Numbered from the stretch's first letter, positions 1 to 9,439 are shown. The stretch: 61,576 nt of DNA from Bacteroidales bacterium (GCA_014800795.1 JAAVFL010000046.1:1-61576); one strand, 5' to 3'. Notes: generated by a model from the letters alone, not told the origin. Numbers and translations are program-made.

Positions 1-1525
1 CTAATTCAGGAAGATTTCTGGTTGTATTTACATAGTGAAAAATGCCTCCTCCACCATTATTTAAGACCACGATTTTTAATTTCTGAGTTATCAATCCTGA
101 AAAGAATGCGCTCAGATCATATTCCGTACTCATATCGCCGATTATAAGCAAGGTATTGCCACTATAAGCGCATGATGCACCGATCGCCGTAGAAAGACAC
201 CCGTCAATTCCACTGACGCCCCTGTTGGAGTCTACTCTATGAAAGCGACATAGATGATCAGAAACAAGCCCATACCTTACGGCCATACCATTCCCGAGCT
301 GAATATTCCAATTTGATGGCATCGACTGAAGAATATAATCTACTGCCGACATTGCATTGAATTGCATAGGCGGAAGCTGTTTCTTCACACCGCTCGATAC
401 TGTTACTGATTGTACGTATCTTTTCCATATTTCAGCATAATCACCTTTTTTTTCAGAGTTCCTTGATATATGAGCAAGTGAAGATGCAAACCTTGGGAAA
501 AAGCCTTCCGGATTCAATTCTATTCTGGCCGTGAGTTTGCGGAAACAATCGATAGCGTTATCACTCTTGCCAACATGCCAGTGAATTGCCGAATTACATC
601 TTCTTAAGAACTTCTTGAATTTAGCCGACACAGGTGCTCCGCCGAAACTAATAATAATATCTGGCGAAAGGAACTTTAATTGCTCTTCGTTCATTGAATC
701 GGGGAAAAGTGTATCACATCCGTTCAGAACATTCATCGCATGGATATTACTTAACCCTTCACATACCACTGCCACATTCGGAAGAGCCGCCAATGTCCCG
801 ATAGCTTTGTTTAGCCTATTGTCAGGCAATGAAATAAAACCGGTTATAAGTAATTTTTTCCCATGAACCTGAAAGGCAAGATCGCGGGCTGCTTCTACAG
901 GAATTTTATCTGTGAAATCATATCGGTCGATTTTATGGAACTGTCGGGTAATATTATCATTATATTCATTGGTTAGAGGCATCGACAGCGGAACATTTAT
1001 ATGTACCGGTCCTCGTACGCCGGAAACACACAACTGAAGTATATCGTTAATCTTTCTGTTGGCGAACTCAATCTCTTCATTGTTATAAAGCTCACCCTTA
1101 ATACATACTGACCCACGAACGACCTGTGACAGTGCTTGCAGCTGCCGTATAGTCTGGCTATCGTTCTGATCTATCCATTCCTCAGGACGGTCAGCACTGA
1201 TAGCAATCAAAGGTAAATGCCTATAGTAAGCTTCAGAAAGAGCCGGTGCATAATTTAGAATTGCACTGCCAGAAGTACACACAATTGCGACAGGTTCACA
1301 ACTTATTTCTGCAATTCCAAGAGCAACAAAAGCAGCCGATCGTTCATCTATTACAGAATATGTCTTGAAATACTTGTTTCTGGCAAATACCATGATTAAT
1401 GGAGCATTACGGCTTCCCGGAGATAGTACCACATGCTTGACCCCATATGCCTCCATTGCCTCCCCTATAAGCCTGCAGCCGGCCTTTTCAGTAGTGCGAA
1501 ATGTTCTGAATTCAGAGTCGTTCAT
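1..1525 (-). CDS. menD: MenD, SEPHCHC synthase (3' end cut by window edge)
   Basis: Thiamine-diphosphate enzyme of menaquinone synthesis that joins isochorismate and 2-oxoglutarate; cytoplasmic. The frame opens with ATG at 1525-1523 and stays open for 508 codons to the left edge, so roughly the last 40 residues of a usual ~550-residue MenD are missing. Visible are SPGSRNAPL (residues 35-43), the ThDP-activating Glu in DERSAAFVALG (E61), ISADRP and DQNDSQTI in the N-terminal domain, and the ThDP/Mg site GDMS (463-466) followed by LNNGGGGIFH. It lies downstream of serA on the same strand, separated by 184 bp that hold a long hairpin (1616-1669), so it may be partly uncoupled from serC-serA. Presence of MenD implies a quinone-based anaerobic respiratory chain. 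Identification is firm. Confidence 0.96.
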   Translation of the reverse strand, partial: MNDSEFRTFRTTEKAGCRLIGEAMEAYGVKHVVLSPGSRNAPLIMVFARNKYFKTYSVIDERSAAFVALGIAEISCEPVAIVCTSGSAILNYAPALSEAYYRHLPLIAISADRPEEWIDQNDSQTIRQLQALSQVVRGSVCIKGELYNNEEIEFANRKINDILQLCVSGVRGPVHINVPLSMPLTNEYNDNITRQFHKIDRYDFTDKIPVEAARDLAFQVHGKKLLITGFISLPDNRLNKAIGTLAALPNVAVVCEGLSNIHAMNVLNGCDTLFPDSMNEEQLKFLSPDIIISFGGAPVSAKFKKFLRRCNSAIHWHVGKSDNAIDCFRKLTARIELNPEGFFPRFASSLAHISRNSEKKGDYAEIWKRYVQSVTVSSGVKKQLPPMQFNAMSAVDYILQSMPSNWNIQLGNGMAVRYGLVSDHLCRFHRVDSNRGVSGIDGCLSTAIGASCAYSGNTLLIIGDMSTEYDLSAFFSGLITQKLKIVVLNNGGGGIFHYVNTTRNLPEL

Positions 1526-1615
1526 TTATGTCGTTATTCTGAGAATTTAAGTAATGCATACTAATCGTATGATTGTATCACAATCTAACATTGGAGCCAC
1601 CTTTCGTCAATACTA

Positions 1616-1669
1616 CATCGCAGTGCGCAATTTCAGCCAACGATATGGCAAATTATCCGCACTGCGATG
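1616..1669 (-). other. Long near-continuous hairpin in the serA-menD spacer
   Basis: Two perfect 12-bp inverted arms (catcgcagtgcg at 1616-1627 and its complement at 1658-1669) enclose 30 nt that fold further: aattt pairs with aaatt, gcca with tggc, around a 6-nt loop. In the minus-strand transcript it sits about 90 nt upstream of menD. It is not followed by a U-tract, so it is not a standard intrinsic terminator. It may be an mRNA processing or stability element, an attenuator, or a protein site. The structure is seen; its function is unknown. Confidence 0.6.
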
Positions 1670-1709
1670 AAAAATATGTTATAACTCAGGCCCTTTTCAC
1701 CTGATCGGA

Positions 1710-2630
1710 TTATCTATTGACCCGGAAACGATCAATACCATCCCGAAGAAATGCCACTACCTGATTTGCTGCGGCTATCCCTGCATTGATATTTGCTTCA
1801 GATGTCTGTGCACCCATTTTTTTGGGGGTAAAGAATACTCTACCTGCAAATTCTTCCTCAAGTTCATTTGCAATATCCGGACGAATATCAGCTACATATT
1901 TCAAGTCAGAACGCTCGCTGAGCGCTTTTCTCAGACCTTCCTCATCTATCACCTCCTTGCGTGCCGTGTTGATTAGCACCCCGTTTTTGGGCATCAATGT
2001 GATAAGGTCATATCCTACAGAATTGCGTGTCTCGTCTGTTGCCGGTATGTGAAGAGATACTACCTGATTATTTTTATATAGGTCTTCAACAGAGTGAATC
2101 GGTGTCACGCCTGCTTCAGCAATGACCTCATCCGGGCAATAAGGATCAAGAGCCGAGACTGACATACCGAACCCCTTTGCTATTCTCGCCACATTCCTTC
2201 CTACCTGACCAAATGCATGGATTCCAAGTGATTTTCCCTTTAATTCACTGCCTGAAGTTCCATTATACATGTTACGGACTGCCATTATTGCCATACCGAA
2301 CACAAGCTCTGCAACTGCATTCGAATTTTGACCGGGTGTATTTTCTACACATACACCATGAACCGTGGCTGCGGCAAGATCCACATTATCATATCCCGCA
2401 CCGGCACGTACTACAATCTTCAGATTTTTCGCAGCGTCAAATACCTGAGCATCTACTTTATCAGAACGGATTATCAGACCATCAGCTGCTTTAACAGCAT
2501 CAAGCAGATCCTGTTTTGAAGAATACTTTTCAAGAAGCACCAATTCATACCCGGCATTCTCTATCACTTCTCTAATGCCATTTACAGCTACTGCAGCAAA
2601 CGGCTTTTCTGTAGCGACTAATACTTTCAT
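1710..2630 (-). CDS. serA: D-3-phosphoglycerate dehydrogenase, short ACT-less type
   Basis: Oxidises 3-phosphoglycerate to 3-phosphohydroxypyruvate with NAD, the first step of serine synthesis. The 306 residues hold only the substrate and nucleotide domains; the C-terminal ACT regulatory domain of longer SerA proteins is absent, so serine feedback through ACT is not expected. NAD-binding GxHxFGxVG spans 136-144, with D162 at the end of the second strand; the substrate Arg lies in NTARKEV (R224). Where most family members have the catalytic His (TPHxG), this protein reads TPKKMG (269-273), so Lys271 takes its place. The same replacement is known in the Entamoeba histolytica enzyme. It follows serC by 27 bp and is surely co-transcribed with it. 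Confidence 0.95.
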   Translation of the reverse strand: MKVLVATEKPFAAVAVNGIREVIENAGYELVLLEKYSSKQDLLDAVKAADGLIIRSDKVDAQVFDAAKNLKIVVRAGAGYDNVDLAAATVHGVCVENTPGQNSNAVAELVFGMAIMAVRNMYNGTSGSELKGKSLGIHAFGQVGRNVARIAKGFGMSVSALDPYCPDEVIAEAGVTPIHSVEDLYKNNQVVSLHIPATDETRNSVGYDLITLMPKNGVLINTARKEVIDEEGLRKALSERSDLKYVADIRPDIANELEEEFAGRVFFTPKKMGAQTSEANINAGIAAANQVVAFLRDGIDRFRVNR

Positions 2631-2657
2631 ATACAGTTTTCTATTGAAGTATCACTA

Positions 2658-3728
2658 TCAGTATTTTTCTGCATATTCCTTCATCGCAGCCACCAACACA
2701 TCAACGCTTTCCATCGGAAGCGCATTGTAAAGAGAAGCGCGGAAACCGCCAACGGAGCGATGCCCCTTGATACCTACAATACCTTTTGAAGTGGCGAATT
2801 CCATAAATGTCTTCTCCAATTCCGTATATTCGGGCTTGAGTACGAAGCAGACATTCATTATCGACCGATCCTCATGATTGGGTACAGTTGCCTCGAACAG
2901 TCTGCTTGAGTCAATCGCATCATACAGTTTCTCAGCCTTGGCGATATCCCGTTTTTCCATTTCCTTGATACCTCCAATCTCTTTATAGTAACGTAATGTC
3001 TGTAATGCACTATAAATCGGAAGCACAGGAGGCGTGTTGAACATCGAGCCTTTATCTGAGTGTGTCTTATAGTTCAGCATGGTAGGAATCGGACGATTTA
3101 CATGACCGAGGGCATCTTCGCGGACAATCACGATCGTTGCACCTGCCGGAGCGAGATTCTTCTGAGCGCCGGCATATATTACATCATACTTGCTCACATC
3201 AACAGGACGAGAGAATATATCCGACGACATATCTGCCACCAGACGTGCCTTTACATCCGGGTCTTTGCGGATTTCAGTACCATATATGGTATTGTTGGTG
3301 GTATAGTGGAAGTAATCAACATCTGAAGGAACTTCATATCCTTTGGGAATATAATTATAGTTCTTATCTTCTGATGATGCAACTACGTTCACATCACCGA
3401 ATAGTTTGGCCTCTTTTATGGCTTTATGAGCCCATACACCCGTGTCAAGATATGCCGCTTTAGTCTGGAGAAGATTAAACGGAACCATGGCGAACTGAAG
3501 ACTCGCACCTCCTCCCAGAAACAATACATGATACCCCTCGGGAACTTCAAGAAGCTCTTTCACCAGGGCCTGGGCCTCATCCATTACAGCCTGAAACTCT
3601 TTCGAACGATGCGATATTTCAAGTATTGAAAGACCGGTATTCGCAAAATCGAGAACTGCATCAGCAGTATTTTTGATTGTGTAGGGAGTCAGAATCGACG
3701 GACCCGCGTAAAAATTATGCTTCTTCAT
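2658..3728 (-). CDS. serC: Phosphoserine aminotransferase
   Basis: PLP enzyme that converts 3-phosphohydroxypyruvate and glutamate to phosphoserine and 2-oxoglutarate. The 356 residues match the family length. The start [13 protein letters not shown] is typical. [16 protein letters not shown] (72-87) and the PLP-binding Lys in [12 protein letters not shown] (K190) are present, and the C-terminal [15 protein letters not shown] substrate loop is intact. It is the first gene of the serC-serA(-menD) unit, with a clear promoter at 3793-3823 and a leader of about 60 nt. No serB phosphatase is seen in this window. Confidence 0.97.
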   Translation of the reverse strand: MKKHNFYAGPSILTPYTIKNTADAVLDFANTGLSILEISHRSKEFQAVMDEAQALVKELLEVPEGYHVLFLGGGASLQFAMVPFNLLQTKAAYLDTGVWAHKAIKEAKLFGDVNVVASSEDKNYNYIPKGYEVPSDVDYFHYTTNNTIYGTEIRKDPDVKARLVADMSSDIFSRPVDVSKYDVIYAGAQKNLAPAGATIVIVREDALGHVNRPIPTMLNYKTHSDKGSMFNTPPVLPIYSALQTLRYYKEIGGIKEMEKRDIAKAEKLYDAIDSSRLFEATVPNHEDRSIMNVCFVLKPEYTELEKTFMEFATSKGIVGIKGHRSVGGFRASLYNALPMESVDVLVAAMKEYAEKY

Positions 3729-3792
3729 ACTTTTAAGCTATGAATTGATGAAATTTTATTTCGAACCTTATATCATGAGAGGAGGTCTTTTG

Positions 3793-3823
3793 CAAAGATA
3801 ATATAAATTTACGTGTGGGCAAA
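3793..3823 (-). promoter_or_regulatory. Promoter of serC-serA-menD
   Basis: On the minus strand TTTG (3823-3820) is followed after 19 nt by TATCTTTG (3800-3793), the Bacteroidetes primary-sigma consensus. It predicts transcription from about 3787 and a 60-nt leader for serC. The 220 bp between rlmB and serC contain nothing else that I can support. Confidence 0.75.
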
Positions 3824-3950
3824 CCATTTTCTGCTACTTTTTTACAGAAAATACAATAGCCTCCACACGACGTCTTTTCAACCGATAACCGTAGCGTAAG
3901 ATTTATGTCGGAGGCCATCTTAATAGTAGAGCATGGAACTGAGGACTGAA

Positions 3951-4703
3951 TCACTTCTCTGCCTCAAGACGCTGGCGTACCACCTCATATATCATTACAC
4001 CCGCTGCCACCGATACATTGAGCGACCCGATTTTCCCCAGCTGAGGGATAGATACCATAGTGTCGCAGAATCGTAGTACATCTTCGGATATTCCCACATC
4101 TTCTGCCCCCATCACAATTGCTACTGGCACGGACGCATAATCGGCGCGGGTGTAATTTAGTTCAGACTTTTCTGAGGCTGCAAAAACTTTAAAACCATTA
4201 TCCTTCAGAAATTTCACAGCGTTCAGAATACTTGTTTCCCGACATACCGGCAGATAATTGAGTGCTCCGGCAGAAGTTTTCATGGCATCCCCGTTTACCC
4301 CGACTCCACCACGTCGCGGGATAACGATTGCATCCACACCGGCACATTCACATGTTCGTGAGATTGCTCCGAAATTTCGTACATCCGTTACTCCGTCGAG
4401 AAGTACTATAAACGGCAATCTGCCGTCTTCATAAATTCCTGGAATCAGATTAGAGAGACTGTCATAAGTTACAGCAGAAAGAATAGCTATGACACCTTGA
4501 TGATTGCGCCGGGTGATTCTATCAATTTTTTCTGCCGGAACCTTCTGAACGAGAATATTGTGGCTCTTTAGAACATGCATTAGTTCACGGGCAAGGTCAC
4601 CATGAAAATCACGGTTTACCAACACCTTGTCAATATCTTTACCGGATTCTACAGCCTCAATAACTGCACGTATACCATATATATAATCACTCTTTTCAAG
4701 CAT
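3951..4703 (-). CDS. rlmB: TrmH-family rRNA 2'-O-methyltransferase (RlmB-like)
   Basis: SpoU/TrmH methyltransferase of the SPOUT class, likely methylating the ribose of a guanosine in 23S rRNA. The N-terminal part (1-75) is the L30e-like RNA-binding domain of the RlmB type, beginning YIYGIRAVIEA. The three SPOUT motifs are complete: DVRNFGAISRTCE (N110-R116), IVMGAEDVGIS (197-205) and IPQLGKIGSLNVSVAAGV (219-236), the trefoil knot that binds AdoMet. At 250 residues it has the normal length. It is the last gene of the dnaN operon, 36 bp after recN. Assignment to RlmB rather than another TrmH paralogue rests on the N-terminal domain. Confidence 0.9.
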   Translation of the reverse strand: MLEKSDYIYGIRAVIEAVESGKDIDKVLVNRDFHGDLARELMHVLKSHNILVQKVPAEKIDRITRRNHQGVIAILSAVTYDSLSNLIPGIYEDGRLPFIVLLDGVTDVRNFGAISRTCECAGVDAIVIPRRGGVGVNGDAMKTSAGALNYLPVCRETSILNAVKFLKDNGFKVFAASEKSELNYTRADYASVPVAIVMGAEDVGISEDVLRFCDTMVSIPQLGKIGSLNVSVAAGVMIYEVVRQRLEAEK

Positions 4704-4739
4704 AACAAGTATGTATTGATCTAATTCAAATTATATCTT

Positions 4740-6410
4740 TTATCTGGCATTGGTCTGCTCAAGCAACGACCGGGCGTTTTCCAAAGCGGCCTTATCCACC
4801 GCAGAACCTGATAACATTACGGCCAGCTCACCAACACGCTCGTCGGCAGACAGTTCTTTGATTCGGGTTATCGTTGCGTTTTCGGTATCCTCCTTATAAA
4901 CCTTAAAATGATGCGCACCCTTTGATGCCACCTGCGGTAGATGAGTAATTGTCAGCACTTGGATATTATTTGCAATGTGTCTCATCATTTCACCCATCCT
5001 GTTGGCAACATCACCGGACACACCTGTATCAACCTCATCGAATATAATAGATGGCAACTGCATCTTATCGGCAACTATCGACTTTATCGACAACATAAGC
5101 CGTGATATTTCACCTCCGGAAGCTGCATTTCCTACCGGCATAAGAGGTTGATTCTTGTTAAAGGAAAACAGGAATTCAACCTGATCGATCCCTGTCGATG
5201 TAAGTTCTGTATCACGGACAGACACTTTACATCCCAGATTTTTCATCCCTAAAGGCAGCGCACGTTCTTTCAGAATAGCGGCAAAACGTTCAGCCTCCGA
5301 ATGTCTCTGTTTTGATATACGGGCAGCAATCTCAAGCGCTTTTCTTTTAGCCTGTTTAGCTTCCATTTCAAGATTACGCAATGTCTCTCCGCCGACATCG
5401 ATACCATTTAGTCGCGACTTCATATCATCACGTAGTATAATGAGTTCTCCTACACTTCCAGCCTTATATCTACGTAAAAGATCATAAATAATATTCAACC
5501 GCTCCTCGACTTCATCCAGTCGTCCTGGATCGGAATTGAGCGTTTTATCATAATCTGCAAATGTCGAAGCTATATCCTGCACCTCTACCCTCAGACCATG
5601 CAACCGTTCTGCCATAGAATCTGCATCATCTATCAGATCTGATATCTGCGCAGATTCATCAGCGGCGCGGCGAAGAAACTGATCCGCACTCTCATCACCT
5701 TCCGTCAGTACATTAAGAATCACACTTAACGACTCCTTGACATCAGCCATATTAATGAGAAGTTCACGCTCATGTTCAAGCTCTTCCTGCTCGTTTTCTT
5801 TAAGATCTGCATCTTTAAGACGCTGATACTGAAAACGCAGGAATTCCTCATCGTCCTTTGCCTGTTCAATTGATCTTCGCTCTATCTTATAACGCTTTAA
5901 AGCAACGCGATAATCATTGTATGCCTCATTTAATTCTTTCAGAAGCCCTTCGTTCCCGGCCATAGAGTCTATGACTCTGAGCTGATATGGTGGAGATGCA
6001 AGCAGAAGATTTTGATGCTGAGAATGAATATCAATCAACGATACGGCTATCTGTTGCAAAATACTGAGATTGACAGGACAATCATTTATAAACGCACGCG
6101 ATCTACCTGCTGGAGTTATCTCACGCCTGAGAATCATAGTCTCATCATCCCAATCGATGTCATTCTCTGCGCACATGGTTTTGAGATATTCATAACCCTG
6201 TATGGAAAATGATGCCTCTATCACAGATTTTTGCTGAGGATTCCGAACTGCTTTACTCTCGGCTCTTCCCCCTAAAAGGAGTGAGAGCGCGCCAAGTATG
6301 ATCGACTTACCTGCTCCCGTTTCACCAGTCACGATATTAAGTCCGGCATGAAACGCGATATCAATACTGTCGATCAGAGCATAATTCGATATATGAAGTG
6401 TCTGAATCAT
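4740..6410 (-). CDS. recN: DNA repair ATPase RecN
   Basis: SMC-like ATPase that acts in double-strand break repair. It starts with MIQTLHISNYALIDS and has Walker A GETGAGKS (29-36), a long coiled-coil middle (about 150-380), the ABC signature SGGE (431-434) and Walker B IIFDEVDTGVSG (455-466), followed by the H-loop region ITHLPQVA. The length of 556 residues is usual. It begins 7 bp after the DUF4835 gene ends, so the genes are co-transcribed. All ATPase motifs are intact. Confidence 0.97.
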   Translation of the reverse strand: MIQTLHISNYALIDSIDIAFHAGLNIVTGETGAGKSIILGALSLLLGGRAESKAVRNPQQKSVIEASFSIQGYEYLKTMCAENDIDWDDETMILRREITPAGRSRAFINDCPVNLSILQQIAVSLIDIHSQHQNLLLASPPYQLRVIDSMAGNEGLLKELNEAYNDYRVALKRYKIERRSIEQAKDDEEFLRFQYQRLKDADLKENEQEELEHERELLINMADVKESLSVILNVLTEGDESADQFLRRAADESAQISDLIDDADSMAERLHGLRVEVQDIASTFADYDKTLNSDPGRLDEVEERLNIIYDLLRRYKAGSVGELIILRDDMKSRLNGIDVGGETLRNLEMEAKQAKRKALEIAARISKQRHSEAERFAAILKERALPLGMKNLGCKVSVRDTELTSTGIDQVEFLFSFNKNQPLMPVGNAASGGEISRLMLSIKSIVADKMQLPSIIFDEVDTGVSGDVANRMGEMMRHIANNIQVLTITHLPQVASKGAHHFKVYKEDTENATITRIKELSADERVGELAVMLSGSAVDKAALENARSLLEQTNAR

Positions 6411-6417
6411 ATCAATT

Positions 6418-7371
6418 TCATTTTATGGCCCCCGATTTTATCTTGTTGATGCGTTCCATTTCCGTAGGATATATCGGAGATAAAAGATCATAAACACTTT
6501 GTCTTTCGGTCTGAGGTGCATTACTGTACACATTGACCAACTCGTCAAGTTTCGCATCCTTAAACATTGACAGTACCACAGACATCGGATCGACATTATA
6601 TATATCTGAAAGACGATTTAGGGAATTAGTTATTGAACTGCGGCCCTTGTCCGGTGATTGAAACATCTGATCCAATCCCATACGATGATAATCATACATT
6701 AATGAACGGATACCACTCGTCTGCCCCGATGTATATGCATCCAATATAGCTGAACGGTTTTTCTTATCCTCGAAAGCCTTCCATCCCCCTTCGCCCGATG
6801 ATTGAGCGAACTGCACTATAGTTTTCAAACGGTCGAATGCCTCCTCCCCACCATTCGGAGCGAAGGAATCCCGGTCAAGCGCTATTATCAGATATGCATA
6901 GAAATTTAGAATCGCTGTGAGTTGGCTTTCCATCGAATTTACTGTGAAGTTCAATGGCTCACCCTCCTGATAAGAAAATTCTATTTTATTGTCTTTGAAA
7001 TTCAGTAATGTTGTAGTATATGTGCTGTTGTATACAGGGCGCGACGATTGAACCTGAAGATCCCCCTTAAGCACTCCATCGGTATATTCACCGATAGTAA
7101 AAAACAATCTACAGTCAATACGTTCATTTGTCGAATACTGATCATTGGTGAAATGAGTCGTATTCATATATTCTCGCACAGCTTCCTCCAGGGTCTTGAA
7201 TACACTGTTATTTGTTCCCTGAATCTGATCCGTATTTATTGATACCTCACAATTAAGCTCCTGAGCTTTTGAGGTACTACCCCAAAACATCAGAAGCATA
7301 AGCATAGATAACCAACATATTACACTATGCCGGTCATTGACTGAACAATGTTTTGCATACGGTTTATCCAT
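6418..7371 (-). CDS. DUF4835 family exported protein (PorD-like)
   Basis: Secreted or envelope protein of 317 residues. An N-terminal signal segment (about 16-36, rich in W, L and M, ending near STSKAQ) is followed by a soluble region beginning ELNCEVSINTDQIQGTN, typical of DUF4835. The family is nearly confined to Bacteroidetes and usually sits between coaBC and recN, exactly as here. I recall that some databases link it to the type IX secretion system under the name PorD, but nothing in the sequence proves that role. Its ATG overlaps the end of coaBC by 8 bp, which suggests translational coupling. The first 15 residues are polar, so a start slightly downstream is possible. Confidence 0.85.
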   Translation of the reverse strand: MDKPYAKHCSVNDRHSVICWLSMLMLLMFWGSTSKAQELNCEVSINTDQIQGTNNSVFKTLEEAVREYMNTTHFTNDQYSTNERIDCRLFFTIGEYTDGVLKGDLQVQSSRPVYNSTYTTTLLNFKDNKIEFSYQEGEPLNFTVNSMESQLTAILNFYAYLIIALDRDSFAPNGGEEAFDRLKTIVQFAQSSGEGGWKAFEDKKNRSAILDAYTSGQTSGIRSLMYDYHRMGLDQMFQSPDKGRSSITNSLNRLSDIYNVDPMSVVLSMFKDAKLDELVNVYSNAPQTERQSVYDLLSPIYPTEMERINKIKSGAIK

Positions 7372-8623
7372 TTGTATTCTCTAAAATTGAATCCCATATG
7401 TCGGATGCTACAGCCTTTTTATCCTTGAGACCGAATTCTTTGCTCCGGCCATCCGATGTATGGATGGTGACTTTATTCGTGTCTGTACCAAATCCGGCCC
7501 CTTCATCACGAAGTGAATTCATTACAATCATGTTCAAGTTCTTACGATTCAGTTTTTCTATCGCGTTCACATTTTCATGATCAGTTTCCAACGCAAATCC
7601 CACCATATACTGATTATCTCGCTTCCGCTTACCAAGAATAGCAGCGATATCCGGGTTCTTTACGAACTCAAAGCTCGGGATCTCATTATTTTCCCGTTTT
7701 ATTTTCACTTCAGATGGATGCGCTACTGTATAATCAGCCACAGCCGCACACATTATGGCAATATCTGTAGAAGGAAAATACCTTTCACATACATCGAGCA
7801 TATCACGGGCAGACTCTACGTTTACCACCATAACTCCACTCTCCGTAGGACTGGCATTACACGGTCCTAAAACCAAAGTAACATCAGCACCACGTCTGGC
7901 AGCTTCGTCTGCAATCGCCACTCCCATCTTACCGGTAGAGTAATTGCTGATGAACCGTACCGGATCAAGGCGCTCACGTGTCGGACCTGCTGTTATCAGA
8001 ACTCTCTTGTTCTTCAGCTGAGCGGCAGCCTTGCCGTCACATCCGTTTATTTCAGGATTCAGGTTATATTTCTCGTTTTCTATAAGAAACGTAGCGACAC
8101 GGCGGAATATTGCATCCGGTTCCTCCATGCGCCCCTTCCCTATCAGATGTGAGGCAAGCTCTCCTTCCGCAGGTTCAATTATAGTACAACCATCCGAACG
8201 TAAAGTCTCAATATTACGCACCGTACTTGGATGCATCATCATATCCATATCCATCGCCGGAGCTACAAAAACCTTTGCACGCGTGGAAAGATATGAAGTA
8301 ACAAGCATATTGTCAGCTACTCCTGTCGCCATTTTGGCTATAGTTGAGGCCGTTGCCGGAGCTACAATGAAAGCATCTGCCCACAAGCCTAAATCCACAT
8401 GTGAGTGCCACTCCCCTGTGTTAGCCGTAAAAAACTCACTTATTACAGGCTTTCCACTCAATGTTGATAAGGTCACAGGAGTGATGAATTCCTTGGCATG
8501 AGGAGTCATGATCACTTGCACCTCAGCGCCGGACTTTACAAACAGGCGCACAAGATTCGCGCTCTTATATGCAGCGATCCCACCTGTTATACCTATTACG
8601 ATATGCTTGCCTGAAAGTTTCAT
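7364..8623 (-). CDS. coaBC: Bifunctional phosphopantothenoylcysteine decarboxylase / synthetase
   Basis: Two steps of coenzyme A synthesis in one chain. The N-terminal CoaC half (1-190) is an FMN-dependent HFCD decarboxylase with GITGGIAAYKSANL (11-24), the catalytic His in HSHVDLG (H75) and APATASTIAKMATG (88-101). The C-terminal CoaB half (from about 205) has ITAGPTRERLDPVRFISN and NYSTGKMG for CTP-dependent synthesis, and the K/R motif KIKRE. Two positions differ from the E. coli enzyme: PAMD (D125) instead of PAMN, and LASH (S158) where the E. coli Dfp has its essential Cys. It is 28 bp downstream of the exonuclease gene and overlaps the DUF4835 gene. Confidence 0.96.
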   Translation of the reverse strand: MKLSGKHIVIGITGGIAAYKSANLVRLFVKSGAEVQVIMTPHAKEFITPVTLSTLSGKPVISEFFTANTGEWHSHVDLGLWADAFIVAPATASTIAKMATGVADNMLVTSYLSTRAKVFVAPAMDMDMMMHPSTVRNIETLRSDGCTIIEPAEGELASHLIGKGRMEEPDAIFRRVATFLIENEKYNLNPEINGCDGKAAAQLKNKRVLITAGPTRERLDPVRFISNYSTGKMGVAIADEAARRGADVTLVLGPCNASPTESGVMVVNVESARDMLDVCERYFPSTDIAIMCAAVADYTVAHPSEVKIKRENNEIPSFEFVKNPDIAAILGKRKRDNQYMVGFALETDHENVNAIEKLNRKNLNMIVMNSLRDEGAGFGTDTNKVTIHTSDGRSKEFGLKDKKAVASDIWDSILENTNG

Positions 8624-8651
8624 ATATTACGTAGATCAACAAGATGATTTG

Positions 8652-9413
8652 CTATTTGTTTCTTAGCCTGATGGCCATAATCTTGCGTTTGAAGTCAGAG
8701 GGGAAATCACCTTGTTGAATCCAACCCAGATATCCTGGATCCTTACGCAGTACTTCAGTCACAAGCTGCCCCTTGTATTTTCCGAAATTGATTACTTCGC
8801 GATGCTGATCATCATATATCATACGCCCCATCAGATCCACATTTTTATTCTGCGACGAAAACTCAGCCAATGCGTCGATGTCGTTTGGCAGATCTTCATA
8901 ACGGTCGAGCTGAGCCATCAGAACCTCATAGGTTGCCCTTGTATCGGCATTTGCCGAATGTGCATCGTCAAGTTCCTTTCCACAGTAAAAACGATAGGCA
9001 GCCACAAGAGTGCGCTGTTCCTTTTTATGGAATATGGTCTGTACATCTATAAACCGGGCACGTGAAAAGTCAAAATCAACACCGGCACGGGCAAATTCCT
9101 CCGCAAGCATCGGTATATCAAACTTATTTGAATTGAACCCGGCAATATCACATCCTTCGAAACTTTGTGCCAGAGCTTTGGCAATCTGCTTGAAGGTGGG
9201 TTTATCAGCTACATCTTCATCGCTGATGTGATGTATGGCCGTTGATTCAGGAGGGATCGGTATTGTGGGATTCACCCTTAGCGTCCGTTGATCATCATGT
9301 CCGTCCGGAAATACTTTTATCATGGAGATTTCCACTATACGGTCATGAAGTATATTAGTGCCGGTGGTTTCAAGATCAAAGAACACCACCGGCTTTGTAA
9401 TATTTAGCTTCAC
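8652..9413 (-). CDS. DnaQ-like 3'-5' exonuclease with C-terminal DUF3820-like segment
   Basis: DEDDh exonuclease of the DNA polymerase III epsilon type. ExoI VVFFDLETTGTN carries D13 and E15; ExoII GFNSNKFDIPML carries D99; ExoIII HSANADTRATYEVL carries H152 and D157. Residues 205-250 (VINFGKYKG ... DPGYLGWI) resemble the DUF3820 module found in some exonucleases. The start is GTG at 9413; an upstream in-frame stop lies only 9 bp before it. Placement just after dnaN (26 bp) suggests a role at the replication fork or in repair, but whether it is the proofreading subunit cannot be told here. Confidence 0.9.
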   Translation of the reverse strand: MKLNITKPVVFFDLETTGTNILHDRIVEISMIKVFPDGHDDQRTLRVNPTIPIPPESTAIHHISDEDVADKPTFKQIAKALAQSFEGCDIAGFNSNKFDIPMLAEEFARAGVDFDFSRARFIDVQTIFHKKEQRTLVAAYRFYCGKELDDAHSANADTRATYEVLMAQLDRYEDLPNDIDALAEFSSQNKNVDLMGRMIYDDQHREVINFGKYKGQLVTEVLRKDPGYLGWIQQGDFPSDFKRKIMAIRLRNK

Positions 9414-9439
9414 TGTCAGTGATTAACTAAGTTATGATT

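Noticed and set aside
3733-3954. 73-residue minus-strand frame between rlmB and serC
   Set aside because: It contains the serC promoter, starts with GTG overlapping the rlmB stop, and has no recognisable protein character.
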